Shown: positions 41,310 through 50,184 of the stretch, one piece after another | Numbering within the stretch: position 1 is the first letter of the stretch | Layout of the letters: each line of letters opens with the position of its first letter | Assembly (NCBI GenBank): GCA_017303755.1 | Contig: JAFLBS010000002.1 | Coordinates: forward strand, 310,001 to 374,000 | Direction of reading: 5' to 3' | DNA: 64,000 nucleotides | From: Flavobacteriales bacterium | GTDB taxonomy: Bacteria > Bacteroidota > Bacteroidia > Flavobacteriales > Flavobacteriaceae | Notes under the pieces: generated by a model | Told to the model about the DNA's origin: nothing | The model's database searches: none | What the model saw: only the letters and a program-made list of their open reading frames with translations | Position numbers and translations under genes: made by a program

Positions 41310-43943
41310 CTAGTTAGTTGGAATAGCCGAAAGTTGGTTTTCTGACCAAAAATTACTTCCTACACCAGCCATGGTAAAAGCAGCTGGAGTGGTTCCGAAT
41401 TTTTGAATATTAGCCCATAAATAATAGCGTTTGGTTGCTCCGCTGGTGTTATTAATTATAGTTTGCCCGTTTGCAAGACCAAAATCACTTGGACCTGCTA
41501 AAGTTCCGGATACTAAAGCGCCAGAAATTAAATCGGGATTGGTGGCAACAACATTACTTGTAGAAAGTGTAGTACGAATAAAAACACTTTGTCCTGTTGC
41601 AAGTGAGGTAGTTCCAGCAAGTAGATAAGTACCAAAAACAATCCATTTTCCAACGGGCAAGTCAATGTAAACATTACAATAGGTCATCGCCGATTGGGTT
41701 CCCACGGGTATTCCACTACCAAAATTAGCTCCACCACCAGCAAATACACCTATTACAGCAGGAGTTATGGCTGTATTATTCACCCAAGTACCAACACCAT
41801 TGGCATCAGAAGAAAGTACTTTTCCAACACCTTGAGATCCATCTGTGATTTTTATTTTTCCAATAATATCTACTTTTTGCGCAGGAGTTGTTGTTCCGAT
41901 TCCGATAAAACCATTTGTTTTGGTAATATTAAAGGCATTCCAACCAACGGTACTTGACCAAAACCCAAACTGAGTAGTGCTCATATTTCCCATAAATGCA
42001 TCTTGTAAATTGTTAAGCCAGATTCCGCCATCAGTACTGTTGATCCAGATCCTGCCTGAAGTTCTAAAATCGACATTACTTCCACCAAATCCTACAACAT
42101 CCAATCGATAAGCAGGGTTAATACCAATGCCAACGTTACCGTTTCCTCTGATGCGCATCAGTTCATTGGAAGTTGTTGAGTTGGCAGCTGCAAAAAAAAC
42201 ATGATCTGCACCTAATGCATCAGTTTGATAGCGAAGCATTGCACCATTTATTCCAAAACCATAATATTGATTGTCATTGTTGTTTGTATCATACAACACA
42301 ATTTTTCGATTGGCTACTGTATTTGAGAATTGCAGAGGAGCATTTGGAGTTGCAGTTCCAATTCCGATGTTGTCGGTAATTGTGGTTGGATATAATTGTC
42401 CACTTGAGCTTCTAGACCAATAAGAAGCAGTTGATGCAGGAGTTTGCCATGAAGCAGTTCCATTAACGTCTGATGTAAGTACCTTTCCAGTTGCTTGATT
42501 TCCATCAACCATTCTGATGTTTCCTACAACATGTAATCGATCTAAAGGAGCAGTTGTGCCTATACCAACATTGGTACTATAAGGCGAACCATTAACACCT
42601 AAAATGCCACCTAAAATTAGTGAATTTGAAGTTGTAGCATACGCATAAGCTCCAATGGTTGTTGCGTTGCCTAAACCACCAGTTGAAACATTCGCATTCA
42701 TACCAATTGCAGTATTGTGAACACCAAATGTATTTGAATACAAAGCGCCACTGCCAATAGCCACATTGTAGTTTCCTGTTGTACTTGAGTACAAAGCTTC
42801 AAAACCATTGGCTACATTATTTACACCAGTAGAATTGTTGTAAAGAGATCGAACACCATAGGCAGAATTATTGCTTCCAGAAGAATTAGTGCGTAGTGCA
42901 TTTGAACCACTTGCTGTGTTTTCATTTCCAATAGTGTTTAAATAAAGTGCTTGCTGACCATTGGCAGTATTACTACTTCCTGTTGAGTTGGTATAAAGCG
43001 CATTATGACCTAAAGCAGAATTATTCAATCCACCATTGCTGCTAAACAATGCATTTGCTCCAAAGGCTGAGTTACTGCTTCCTGCATAATTAGAATAAAG
43101 TGCTCGATATCCTGTAGCAGTATTTTCTGTTCCAGTATAATTAGTATATAAAGATGTAAATCCAACTGCGGTGTTGTTGTTTGCATTATTTGCGCGTAAC
43201 GATTGAGTTCCGACAGCAGTGTTATTGGATCCATTTGCGTTTTGATTTAGACTGTCGAATCCATTAGCAACATTGTTACTTCCGTTGGTGTTATAAGTCA
43301 AGGAATTTGAACCTATGGCAGTATTTGAACCACCAAGACCATTCATAAACAATGAACTTATTCCAACACCAACGTTCCAGTTTCCTTGATTGCTGTAAAG
43401 CGAACCAGAACCTAAAGCGGTGTTGTAGGAACCACCTGAATTAGTGCCAAGTGAAGAGTTACCAATTGCAGTATTACCAGATGAAGTAGCAGAAACAGGC
43501 ATTGAATAAAGACCTAGTGAAAGATTTACTAAGCCTATATATCCAGAAAAATTTCCATTACGTTTGAATACTAAATCACTATTGTTTTTTGTTCCAATGT
43601 AGTGTAGAGTAGAGTTTACATTATTTCCATTCAATTTCCATTCATTATTTTCTCCAACACCAATCCATGAAAAACTTGGGCTGTCCCAATAGTAAAATCC
43701 AGGTTGATAAACACCGTAAGGAGTTGTCAAAAAAATCATCATTCCGTTTTGAGCAGCAGTTGGTAAAGTAGAAGGTAAGGCATCTACTCTTGGAATTAAT
43801 ATACCATCAGTATTGGCAGGTGTTGTCTGATTACTGGATTTAATATCCAAAGTTGCGCTTGGAGCTGTTGTACCAATTCCGACTTGTGAAAAGGAAGTCC
43901 AAAACGATAAAAATAATGCTAAAAGAAGTAGTAGTTTTTTCAT
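41310..43943 (-). CDS. Secreted adhesin/tail-fibre-like repeat protein
   Basis: An 877-residue protein with a signal peptide (KLLLLLALFLSFWTSFSQ) followed by the flavobacterial VGIGTTAPSATLDIKSS opening. Residues about 155-425 consist of 16 units of 16-17 residues, pattern NTAxGxxSLxxNxxGxx, like the beta-roll heads of YadA-type adhesins. Later come VGIGTTAP repeats and KxSDGxxGxGKVLSSDANG blocks shared with the gene at 44056. No S74 chaperone, YadA anchor or T9SS tail is visible, so surface attachment is unclear. Its promoter has the shared motif. Confidence 0.75.
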   Translation of the reverse strand: MKKLLLLLALFLSFWTSFSQVGIGTTAPSATLDIKSSNQTTPANTDGILIPRVDALPSTLPTAAQNGMMIFLTTPYGVYQPGFYYWDSPSFSWIGVGENNEWKLNGNNVNSTLHYIGTKNNSDLVFKRNGNFSGYIGLVNLSLGLYSMPVSATSSGNTAIGNSSLGTNSGGSYNTALGSGSLYSNQGNWNVGVGISSLFMNGLGGSNTAIGSNSLTYNTNGSNNVANGFDSLNQNANGSNNTAVGTQSLRANNANNNTAVGFTSLYTNYTGTENTATGYRALYSNYAGSSNSAFGANALFSSNGGLNNSALGHNALYTNSTGSSNTANGQQALYLNTIGNENTASGSNALRTNSSGSNNSAYGVRSLYNNSTGVNNVANGFEALYSSTTGNYNVAIGSGALYSNTFGVHNTAIGMNANVSTGGLGNATTIGAYAYATTSNSLILGGILGVNGSPYSTNVGIGTTAPLDRLHVVGNIRMVDGNQATGKVLTSDVNGTASWQTPASTASYWSRSSSGQLYPTTITDNIGIGTATPNAPLQFSNTVANRKIVLYDTNNNDNQYYGFGINGAMLRYQTDALGADHVFFAAANSTTSNELMRIRGNGNVGIGINPAYRLDVVGFGGSNVDFRTSGRIWINSTDGGIWLNNLQDAFMGNMSTTQFGFWSSTVGWNAFNITKTNGFIGIGTTTPAQKVDIIGKIKITDGSQGVGKVLSSDANGVGTWVNNTAITPAVIGVFAGGGANFGSGIPVGTQSAMTYCNVYIDLPVGKWIVFGTYLLAGTTSLATGQSVFIRTTLSTSNVVATNPDLISGALVSGTLAGPSDFGLANGQTIINNTSGATKRYYLWANIQKFGTTPAAFTMAGVGSNFWSENQLSAIPTN

Positions 43944-43993
43944 AATGATTATCTGATTAACTGATTTTCAATTAATACTTTCTAGAATCATTA

Positions 43994-44038
43994 CAAATGT
44001 AGCGGTTGACTTAGAAGATGTCAATCAACCTTTTGTAT
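43994..44038 (-). promoter_or_regulatory. Promoter and shared motif of the 41310 adhesin gene
   Basis: Minus strand: ATACAAAAGGTTGAT (44024-44038), TTGACA (44019-44024), 20 bp, TACATTTG (43994-44001). The leader that follows (ATTGAAAATCAGTTAATCAG) is also nearly identical to that of the 44056 gene. Confidence 0.75.
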
Positions 44039-44055
44039 CATTTTTATGCCGAAAC

Positions 44056-46227
44056 CTAATTAATTGGCATGGCCAACACACTCATGTATTTTCCGTTAAA
44101 ATCGACTGTAATTCCTGTTCCGGTGCTTCGTCCAACGACTCTTAGCGTATACGAACCTGCATTCAAATCAATCATATAATTAGAAAATGTTCCAGTAGAA
44201 TAGGTGTCGTTCAAATTATACAATTGAACATTAGTTCCGTTGAGTGGATTTCCGTCTAATTCCAAACGAATTTCTCCCCAACCACCAATCACCGAAGCCA
44301 ATTGCCATGCATACATATTGACAACTGCGCTCACCATAACTCTCGATCTCACAGGTAAGTTGATTACCGTTGTGATTCCGGGAATTTCGACAAAACCTGT
44401 TCCAATGTTTTGTAAGTAACAACTGGCTCCAGTACAATTATTTGAAGTTTGCCAACTTTGCATCACACTTCCTAAATTGGTCCACGACGATGTTCCACTT
44501 CCATCTGAAGTTAAAATTTTCCCGCTTCCTTGAGTACCATCTGTAATTTTAACTTTTCCAATAACGTCTAATTTTTGAGATGGATTTGTAGTTCCCACAC
44601 CCATATTTCCTGCATTTGTAATTACGGCTTGGTCTACATTCCCAATTCTAAAACCAATATATCCTGCACCCGTATTTTGTTTATTGAAGAGGGTGAAGTT
44701 TCCATCTGATGATTGTAAAAATCCATAACCAGTTGTATTTGCTTGATTATAATGTGATAAAGAGCTCCAAGTTGCACCATGTCCTACATCTCCAATAAAA
44801 GTATTGTTGATTCGAGCATTTCCATTTTGGACATCCAACTTTTGAGCTGGTGTTATTGTGCCAATTCCAACACTACCATTTACCAAACTCATTGCGCGAA
44901 CGGAACCAAACAAATTTCCTGCACCTGAACCGTTGGTGTAAAAATCCAATCTACCTGTAAATCCTCCATTATCAGCATCTTCTATATACGCCGGACGCCA
45001 TTCACTTACCAATCCGCGATCACTAATCATGGAAAAACGGGTTGCTCCAAAACCAGAAGTTGAACTTAATTTAAACTCAGTTGTACCAACTCCACTTGCT
45101 TCTAATTTTGCAGATGGAATAGAAGTTCCAATACCCACGTTTCCGTTTCCTTTTACACGCATCAATTCGTTAGAAGTGGTTGAATTTACACCAGCAAAAA
45201 AAACGTGATCAGCCAAGACTGAGTCGGTTTGATATCGAAAAGTGGCACCATTAATTCCTAAACCATAATATTGATGATCGTTGTTATTGGTGTCGTACAA
45301 AACAATTTTTCGATTAGTGACAGTATTTGCTAGTTGCAAAAGTGCGTTGGGTGTTGTTGTTCCAATTCCGACATAATCCGAAATAGTACTCGGATACAGT
45401 TGACCTGAAACACTTCGTGACCAAAAGGAACCTCCATTTTGCCATGCTGGTCCGCCTGCGGTTTGTGTTAACACTTGACCAACTGCTCCAAAAGCAGTTG
45501 AAGTCAATGTTCCATTAGCATCGGCTGTAACTATACGTGCTCCGACTCCAGCTAAATTAGATGATCGAATATTGCCATTAACATGAAGTCGCTCAAAAGG
45601 TGTTGTGGTTCCAATTCCAATATTTCCGCCATTCAAAACAGTTAGTTTGGGTGAATTATTAGTGGTCAAATGAAGCGCACCTAAATTTCCACCATAAGTT
45701 CCAAATTCAATGTCTTCGGGGTTTCCTGCATAACTTCCAAAGTAACCACGATTAATACCGTTTTCAGCAAAAGTAAGATATAAGAAATTACCTCCATCAA
45801 AAATAACAGGGTTGGAACTTGAGGAAATTAAATGCAAATTCGTTTGCGGATTATTGGTTCCGATTCCAACAAAATCAGTTAAAGTAGTTGGATATAATTG
45901 TCCGAAACCACCTCGTGACCAATGTTGAGTCGTATTATCATCAAACAATTTAGTCCATTTTGAACCATCCCAAAAATAATAACCAACACCATTTCCTCCA
46001 GTAACTGCAGCATTGGTGTTGTACACTAATAAACTAGTTGCTGGAGAAGATACAGGTGTTGTTCCATTGGAAATGTCAACTAAACTAACTCGGGGAATTA
46101 ACACTCCGGATGAATTGGATGAAATATCTAAACTTGACGATGCGTTGGGGTTTGTGGTTCCGATTCCGACTTGGGAAAAGGAATTCATAGAAAATAATAA
46201 AGCTGAAAGTAGTAGTAGTTGTTTCAT
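44056..46227 (-). CDS. Secreted adhesin/tail-fibre-like protein, paralogue
   Basis: A 723-residue protein starting MKQLLLLSALLFSMNSFSQ (signal peptide) then VGIGTTNPNASSSLDISS; an upstream 27-codon extension is rejected because it overlaps the promoter. It repeats VGIGT(T/N)xP units and a block with RKIVLYDTNNNDHQYYGLG that is nearly identical in the 41310 protein (NDNQYYGFG). The NTAxG head repeats are absent. The end is beta-rich with YTLRVVGRSTG. No T9SS tail seen. Confidence 0.75.
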   Translation of the reverse strand: MKQLLLLSALLFSMNSFSQVGIGTTNPNASSSLDISSNSSGVLIPRVSLVDISNGTTPVSSPATSLLVYNTNAAVTGGNGVGYYFWDGSKWTKLFDDNTTQHWSRGGFGQLYPTTLTDFVGIGTNNPQTNLHLISSSSNPVIFDGGNFLYLTFAENGINRGYFGSYAGNPEDIEFGTYGGNLGALHLTTNNSPKLTVLNGGNIGIGTTTPFERLHVNGNIRSSNLAGVGARIVTADANGTLTSTAFGAVGQVLTQTAGGPAWQNGGSFWSRSVSGQLYPSTISDYVGIGTTTPNALLQLANTVTNRKIVLYDTNNNDHQYYGLGINGATFRYQTDSVLADHVFFAGVNSTTSNELMRVKGNGNVGIGTSIPSAKLEASGVGTTEFKLSSTSGFGATRFSMISDRGLVSEWRPAYIEDADNGGFTGRLDFYTNGSGAGNLFGSVRAMSLVNGSVGIGTITPAQKLDVQNGNARINNTFIGDVGHGATWSSLSHYNQANTTGYGFLQSSDGNFTLFNKQNTGAGYIGFRIGNVDQAVITNAGNMGVGTTNPSQKLDVIGKVKITDGTQGSGKILTSDGSGTSSWTNLGSVMQSWQTSNNCTGASCYLQNIGTGFVEIPGITTVINLPVRSRVMVSAVVNMYAWQLASVIGGWGEIRLELDGNPLNGTNVQLYNLNDTYSTGTFSNYMIDLNAGSYTLRVVGRSTGTGITVDFNGKYMSVLAMPIN

Positions 46228-46277
46228 AATGATTATTCTGATTAACTGATTTTCAATTAATAGTTGTAAAATCATTA

Positions 46278-46322
46278 CAAATGTAGCCGTTGATTTAAGT
46301 GGTGTCAATCAACCTTTTGTAT
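46278..46322 (-). promoter_or_regulatory. Promoter and shared motif of the 44056 gene
   Basis: Minus strand: ATACAAAAGGTTGAT (46308-46322), TTGACA (46303-46308), 20 bp, TACATTTG (46278-46285). Same geometry as at 43994. Confidence 0.75.
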
Positions 46323-46335
46323 CATTTTTTGAACT

Positions 46336-49300
46336 TTAAATCGGAAGTATAAAGTGAATTTTTGTACCGTTATTTTCTTCAATAGAAAAAGTGGCATTGA
46401 CTAATTTCATTCGTTCAGAGATATTTTTCTGTCCGTTTCCGCTCGATGGTTTCTGACTTTTAGAAGTTGTAATTCCGATGCCATTATCCGTAATTATGAT
46501 ATGCACTTTATCACTTTGAATTACTTGTACAGTTACTTCGCTTGCTTTGGCGTGTTTGACAATGTTGTGTAATACTTCTTTGATGGATAAAAAGATGTTG
46601 CGTCGTTTTTCGCCACTTAATTCTGATTGTAATAACGTCTCAGGATAATCAAAATGTACTGATAATTTGTTGTTTCCACAGTATTCTACAGCGTATTTTT
46701 TGATGAATAAAAGTAATTCTTCCCAACTGTTGTTTTCGTCTTTCATCACCCAAATAATTTCACTCATACTTTCAACGAGTTCTGTTGACGTTTTATTGAT
46801 ATTGACAATATTTTCGTCAGAACTTTTATTCAGCATAGCCATTTGACTCAAATAGGTAATTTTGGTCAATCCGCTACCTAAATCATCATGCATGTCTTTG
46901 GCAATGCGCTTGCGTTCGTCTTCGATGGCTTTTTGCTTCTCGAGTTCTACTTTTTGTCTCTCTAATTTTCTTTTGAAATAAAGAGAAATAATAAAAAAGG
47001 TTAAAGCTAAAACTCCCAAAACAAGTAACGTTTTGAACCAAAGTGTTTGGTACCAGTAGTTGTCGATAGAAAATGAAAAAGGTTGGCTGAGGTAAATCCA
47101 GTTGTTGTTTCCTTTGGTGCGAACCCGAGCATTAAAAGTATAATAGCCAGCATTTAACTTTGAAAAAAGGATACTTTTATCTTTTCTTAAATTCACCCAT
47201 TGATTGTTAAAACCTTCTAATTTGTAACTGTATTCAAGGTTTTCGCCATTTTCAATGTCTACTGCTACAATTTCAAATTCTAAATTATTTTCATTGGGTT
47301 GGAATTGAAAAGGAGAAGAGTTTAGGTTGATGTAATTGGTGTTATTGACTTTTACGCCATCTAAATAAATTTTTGTAGCATTCGATTTATTTTGGATGAT
47401 TTTATCTGGATTGAACGAATACAAGCAATTAGTACTTCCAATCCACATCAGATGGCGGTTAGCATCCATTTTTAATACATTGTAGGTGAGCGGATTCTCA
47501 GTAAATCCATCCCAAACGTCCATATGATAAACCGTTTTGGTAACGGTGTTTAAACAACTTACACCTTTGTTGGTCAGTATCCAAAGTCGTTTTTTTGAGT
47601 CAAATTCAATGTTGTTAATGAAATTGGTGTTCAATCCGTTTTCAATTGAAAAATGCTCAACGGAATTTTTTACAGGATTGAATTTAATGATTCCGCCACC
47701 TTCATACGCAATCCACAAATTCTTTTCGGCATCCGTTTTTATCGTTACAATTCCGCCAAAAATAGTTTTAGCACACTCTTTTCGATTATTAAAATCAATT
47801 TCTTGGAATTTTTTTGTTTTGTAATCCCATTTTAAAAGTAAATTCGATTTATTGACACCAAACCACATGTTTTTCTCAGCATCTTCTGCAGCTTCATGAT
47901 AATAAGAAGAAGTAAAAATAGCTTTGTTATTTTGAATTCTTTTGTAGTGTTCAATTTGATTGGAATGAGCAACAACACGAACAAATCCGCCACCCGAATT
48001 TCCACTGTACCATAAATCACCACTCGAATGTTTAAATGCTAATGTAACAATATCGGATTGGGTGAAATAGTTTTTCAAAAAATCATTTTGATTGTATTGT
48101 TTGGTTTTTGGATTGTAGGTAACAATTTTTTTATCCGATCCATAGATGTAAATTTCACCATCAATATTTTTTATACTCCACGCTCCAGGAGTGTTTACCA
48201 AAGTTTCAATAGTACCAGTATTTTGATTGATTTTATACGTTTTATTGAGGTACGAACCTACAAATAACTCGTTGTTTTCAATAGCAATATTTGACACATT
48301 ATCATTTGGATTGGAAGTATATAACTTCTTTTCAACTTTTTTGTTCAAGTTGTTTCGGTAGACGCTAATTCCTTGATTAGTACCAATCCACATGTTTTGG
48401 TTTTTGTCTAGGTAAAGTGAAGTAACAATATTGCTTTTTAATGATAGGTTGTCACTTTCGTTGTGCTGAATGGAAGTTGTTTTTAAACCATTCATGATTG
48501 AAATTCCGTTATCAGTGGCAATCCAAAGCGTGTTGTTGTTGGTAGGAACTATGCCCAATACATTTGATGATACAATGTATTTTTTTGTATCACGATGGCT
48601 GAATTTAGTGATTAATTTTCCGCTGTAATTGAATACATACAACCCGCTAAAATAATCAGAAATGAAAATTAATTGTTGTTTTTCATCCGTACGTTCGATG
48701 CGAAAAGTATTGAAAGGTGGATTAAAAAAGGTTTTGAAATCCAAATGATACGGACTGAGTTTTTTACTAGCGATATCATATTCGTAGAAATCATAAAAGT
48801 TGCAAATTAAGAGTTTTCCATTGGATAATTTTCGTGTAGTGATGTAGGCATTTTTGACTTTATCAAATTGAATTTTATCAATGATTTCAAATTTTTTATT
48901 GACAATTAGGAAGTAGTTTTTGATGTTCAATGCATACATTGAATCGCCGATATCAGTAACTGATGAAATAGAATACTCTTTTAATGAGGTAACCAATTGC
49001 AATGAATTGGTCGAAGTGTTTAAAATTGCCAATTTTGAGTTGTTGAGCAACAGTATTTTGTCGGATTCAAATTTGATGAAAGAAGAGTAATAGTTTCCTA
49101 AGTTTTTAGAGGCATCCGAAAAATAGAAATTCTTGAATTCGGCACCGTCAAATCTACTCAAACCTTCGCGTGTTCCAATCCAAATAAATCCTTTTTGATC
49201 TTCTACAATTGAATTTACATTGTTGTCGCACAAACCATCTTGAATGTCATAGTTTTTGAACATAAACTCTTTTGATTGTGCATTGGTTTGAATGACAATC

Positions 49301-49338
49301 AGTTGAAAAACAACACAAAAAAAGATTTTTTTGAGCAT
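46336..49338 (-). CDS. Two-component propeller sensor histidine kinase
   Basis: A 1000-residue kinase. A signal peptide (KIFFCVVFQLIVIQTNAQ) leads to two seven-bladed propellers of Reg_prop repeats (for example GFIWIGTREGLSRFDG, NMWIGTNQGISVYRN, LWIAYEGGGIIKFNP). A Y_Y_Y domain with LEYSYKLEGFNNQWVNL follows (about 680-760), one membrane helix at 765-788, a coiled coil, a HisKA_3 domain (phospho-His H817 in MHDDLGSGLTK), and an HATPase with TDNGIGI. It overlaps the response regulator gene by one base and lies upstream of the two adhesin-like genes. Confidence 0.92.
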   Translation of the reverse strand: MLKKIFFCVVFQLIVIQTNAQSKEFMFKNYDIQDGLCDNNVNSIVEDQKGFIWIGTREGLSRFDGAEFKNFYFSDASKNLGNYYSSFIKFESDKILLLNNSKLAILNTSTNSLQLVTSLKEYSISSVTDIGDSMYALNIKNYFLIVNKKFEIIDKIQFDKVKNAYITTRKLSNGKLLICNFYDFYEYDIASKKLSPYHLDFKTFFNPPFNTFRIERTDEKQQLIFISDYFSGLYVFNYSGKLITKFSHRDTKKYIVSSNVLGIVPTNNNTLWIATDNGISIMNGLKTTSIQHNESDNLSLKSNIVTSLYLDKNQNMWIGTNQGISVYRNNLNKKVEKKLYTSNPNDNVSNIAIENNELFVGSYLNKTYKINQNTGTIETLVNTPGAWSIKNIDGEIYIYGSDKKIVTYNPKTKQYNQNDFLKNYFTQSDIVTLAFKHSSGDLWYSGNSGGGFVRVVAHSNQIEHYKRIQNNKAIFTSSYYHEAAEDAEKNMWFGVNKSNLLLKWDYKTKKFQEIDFNNRKECAKTIFGGIVTIKTDAEKNLWIAYEGGGIIKFNPVKNSVEHFSIENGLNTNFINNIEFDSKKRLWILTNKGVSCLNTVTKTVYHMDVWDGFTENPLTYNVLKMDANRHLMWIGSTNCLYSFNPDKIIQNKSNATKIYLDGVKVNNTNYINLNSSPFQFQPNENNLEFEIVAVDIENGENLEYSYKLEGFNNQWVNLRKDKSILFSKLNAGYYTFNARVRTKGNNNWIYLSQPFSFSIDNYWYQTLWFKTLLVLGVLALTFFIISLYFKRKLERQKVELEKQKAIEDERKRIAKDMHDDLGSGLTKITYLSQMAMLNKSSDENIVNINKTSTELVESMSEIIWVMKDENNSWEELLLFIKKYAVEYCGNNKLSVHFDYPETLLQSELSGEKRRNIFLSIKEVLHNIVKHAKASEVTVQVIQSDKVHIIITDNGIGITTSKSQKPSSGNGQKNISERMKLVNATFSIEENNGTKIHFILPI

Positions 49339-49958
49339 TAGTTTCGTCCTAACATTTTGTTGATGGCTTCGGTTTTATTCTGAACTTGTAGTTTTTGGTA
49401 AATATGATTCAGATGTCGTTTTACAGTACTCATCGAAATGGAGAGTTTGTCGGCAATTTCTTTGTATAAAAAACCTTTGCTGAGCAATTCTAAAACCTCT
49501 TTTTCTCTTGGAGAAATTAAAGCATCAACCGAACTTGATGTTGCATTGAATGTATTGAGTACTTTTCGGGCTATTTTGGGCGACATCGGACTTCCACCTT
49601 CGTTCAATTCGAGCAATGCTTCGATGATTTTTTCGGGCGAAGTATTTTTCATGATGTAACCACTTGCTCCTGCTTTCAACGCCTCAAAAACCTGATCGTT
49701 ATCTTCGTAAATAGTAAACATTATGAACTGAATTTCAGGATGATTGTGTTTGATTTCGGCCACACACTCAATACCACTTTTAGCCGGAAGATTAATATCA
49801 GTAATTACAATGTTGGGTTTCAGTTCGGGTAATTCATTAATCGCATCTTCAGCATTATCAAAACATTTTAGAAGCCTAAATGAATCATTCGCTTGAATAA
49901 TCGATTGTAAACCGTTCTGAATTTCTAAAATGTCTTCTATAATACAAATTGTTATCAT
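49338..49958 (-). CDS. NarL/LuxR-type response regulator
   Basis: A 206-residue regulator. The receiver domain has acidic residues in IIEDI, phospho-acceptor D54 in VITDINLPAKSG, and the KNTSPEKI lysine region. The C-terminal LuxR helix-turn-helix reads SPREKEVLELLSKGF and SISMSTVKRHLNHIYQKL. The ATG at 49958 is chosen; a longer frame would begin at a TTG inside the -7 box. It is cotranscribed with the histidine kinase (TAATG overlap) and probably controls the shared motif at its own and the adhesin promoters. Confidence 0.92.
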   Translation of the reverse strand: MITICIIEDILEIQNGLQSIIQANDSFRLLKCFDNAEDAINELPELKPNIVITDINLPAKSGIECVAEIKHNHPEIQFIMFTIYEDNDQVFEALKAGASGYIMKNTSPEKIIEALLELNEGGSPMSPKIARKVLNTFNATSSSVDALISPREKEVLELLSKGFLYKEIADKLSISMSTVKRHLNHIYQKLQVQNKTEAINKMLGRN

Positions 49959-49976
49959 TCGATTGAGATAAAACAA

Positions 49977-50024
49977 CAAATAAAGCTAAGATTCATCAAC
50001 TTGTCAATAATACAAAAGGTTGAT
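49977..50024 (-). promoter_or_regulatory. Promoter of the two-component system with inverted copy of the motif
   Basis: Minus strand: TTGACA (50002-50007), 20 bp, TTTATTTG (49977-49984). The same 15-mer ATACAAAAGGTTGAT is present at 50010-50024 but on the plus strand, just upstream of the -33 box. Confidence 0.65.
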
Positions 50025-50144
50025 TTTGCATAAAAATACTATTTAATACTTGATAATTCAAAATTAGACTTACTTTTTCAAAAACATCTCTTAAAAAACA
50101 CTTAAAACGAGTGCAATTAATTCTATAAATCCACATTTTTCAAT

Positions 50145-50152
50145 TACTTTTG
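50145..50152 (+). promoter_or_regulatory. Candidate -7 box of the ccsBA gene
   Basis: TACTTTTG matches TAnnTTTG and lies 32 bp before the ATG. No TTG at 19-20 bp upstream. Confidence 0.35.
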
Positions 50153-50184
50153 CGTGACTCAAAAAAAACATTCCAAACTCAATT

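Noticed and set aside
42690..43490. Regularly spaced repeats that could suggest a CRISPR array
   Set aside because: The period (about 50 bp) is in frame with a long ORF and encodes the NTAxG protein repeats; there are no conserved identical repeats with unique spacers and no cas genes.
41310..46227. Type IX secretion C-terminal sorting domain on the adhesin-like proteins
   Set aside because: The C-terminal ends (SAIPTN and SVLAMPIN) lack the conserved T9SS tail pattern.
49959..49979. TTG start for the response regulator seven codons upstream
   Set aside because: That TTG is part of the predicted -7 box; the ATG at 49958 begins a normal receiver domain.
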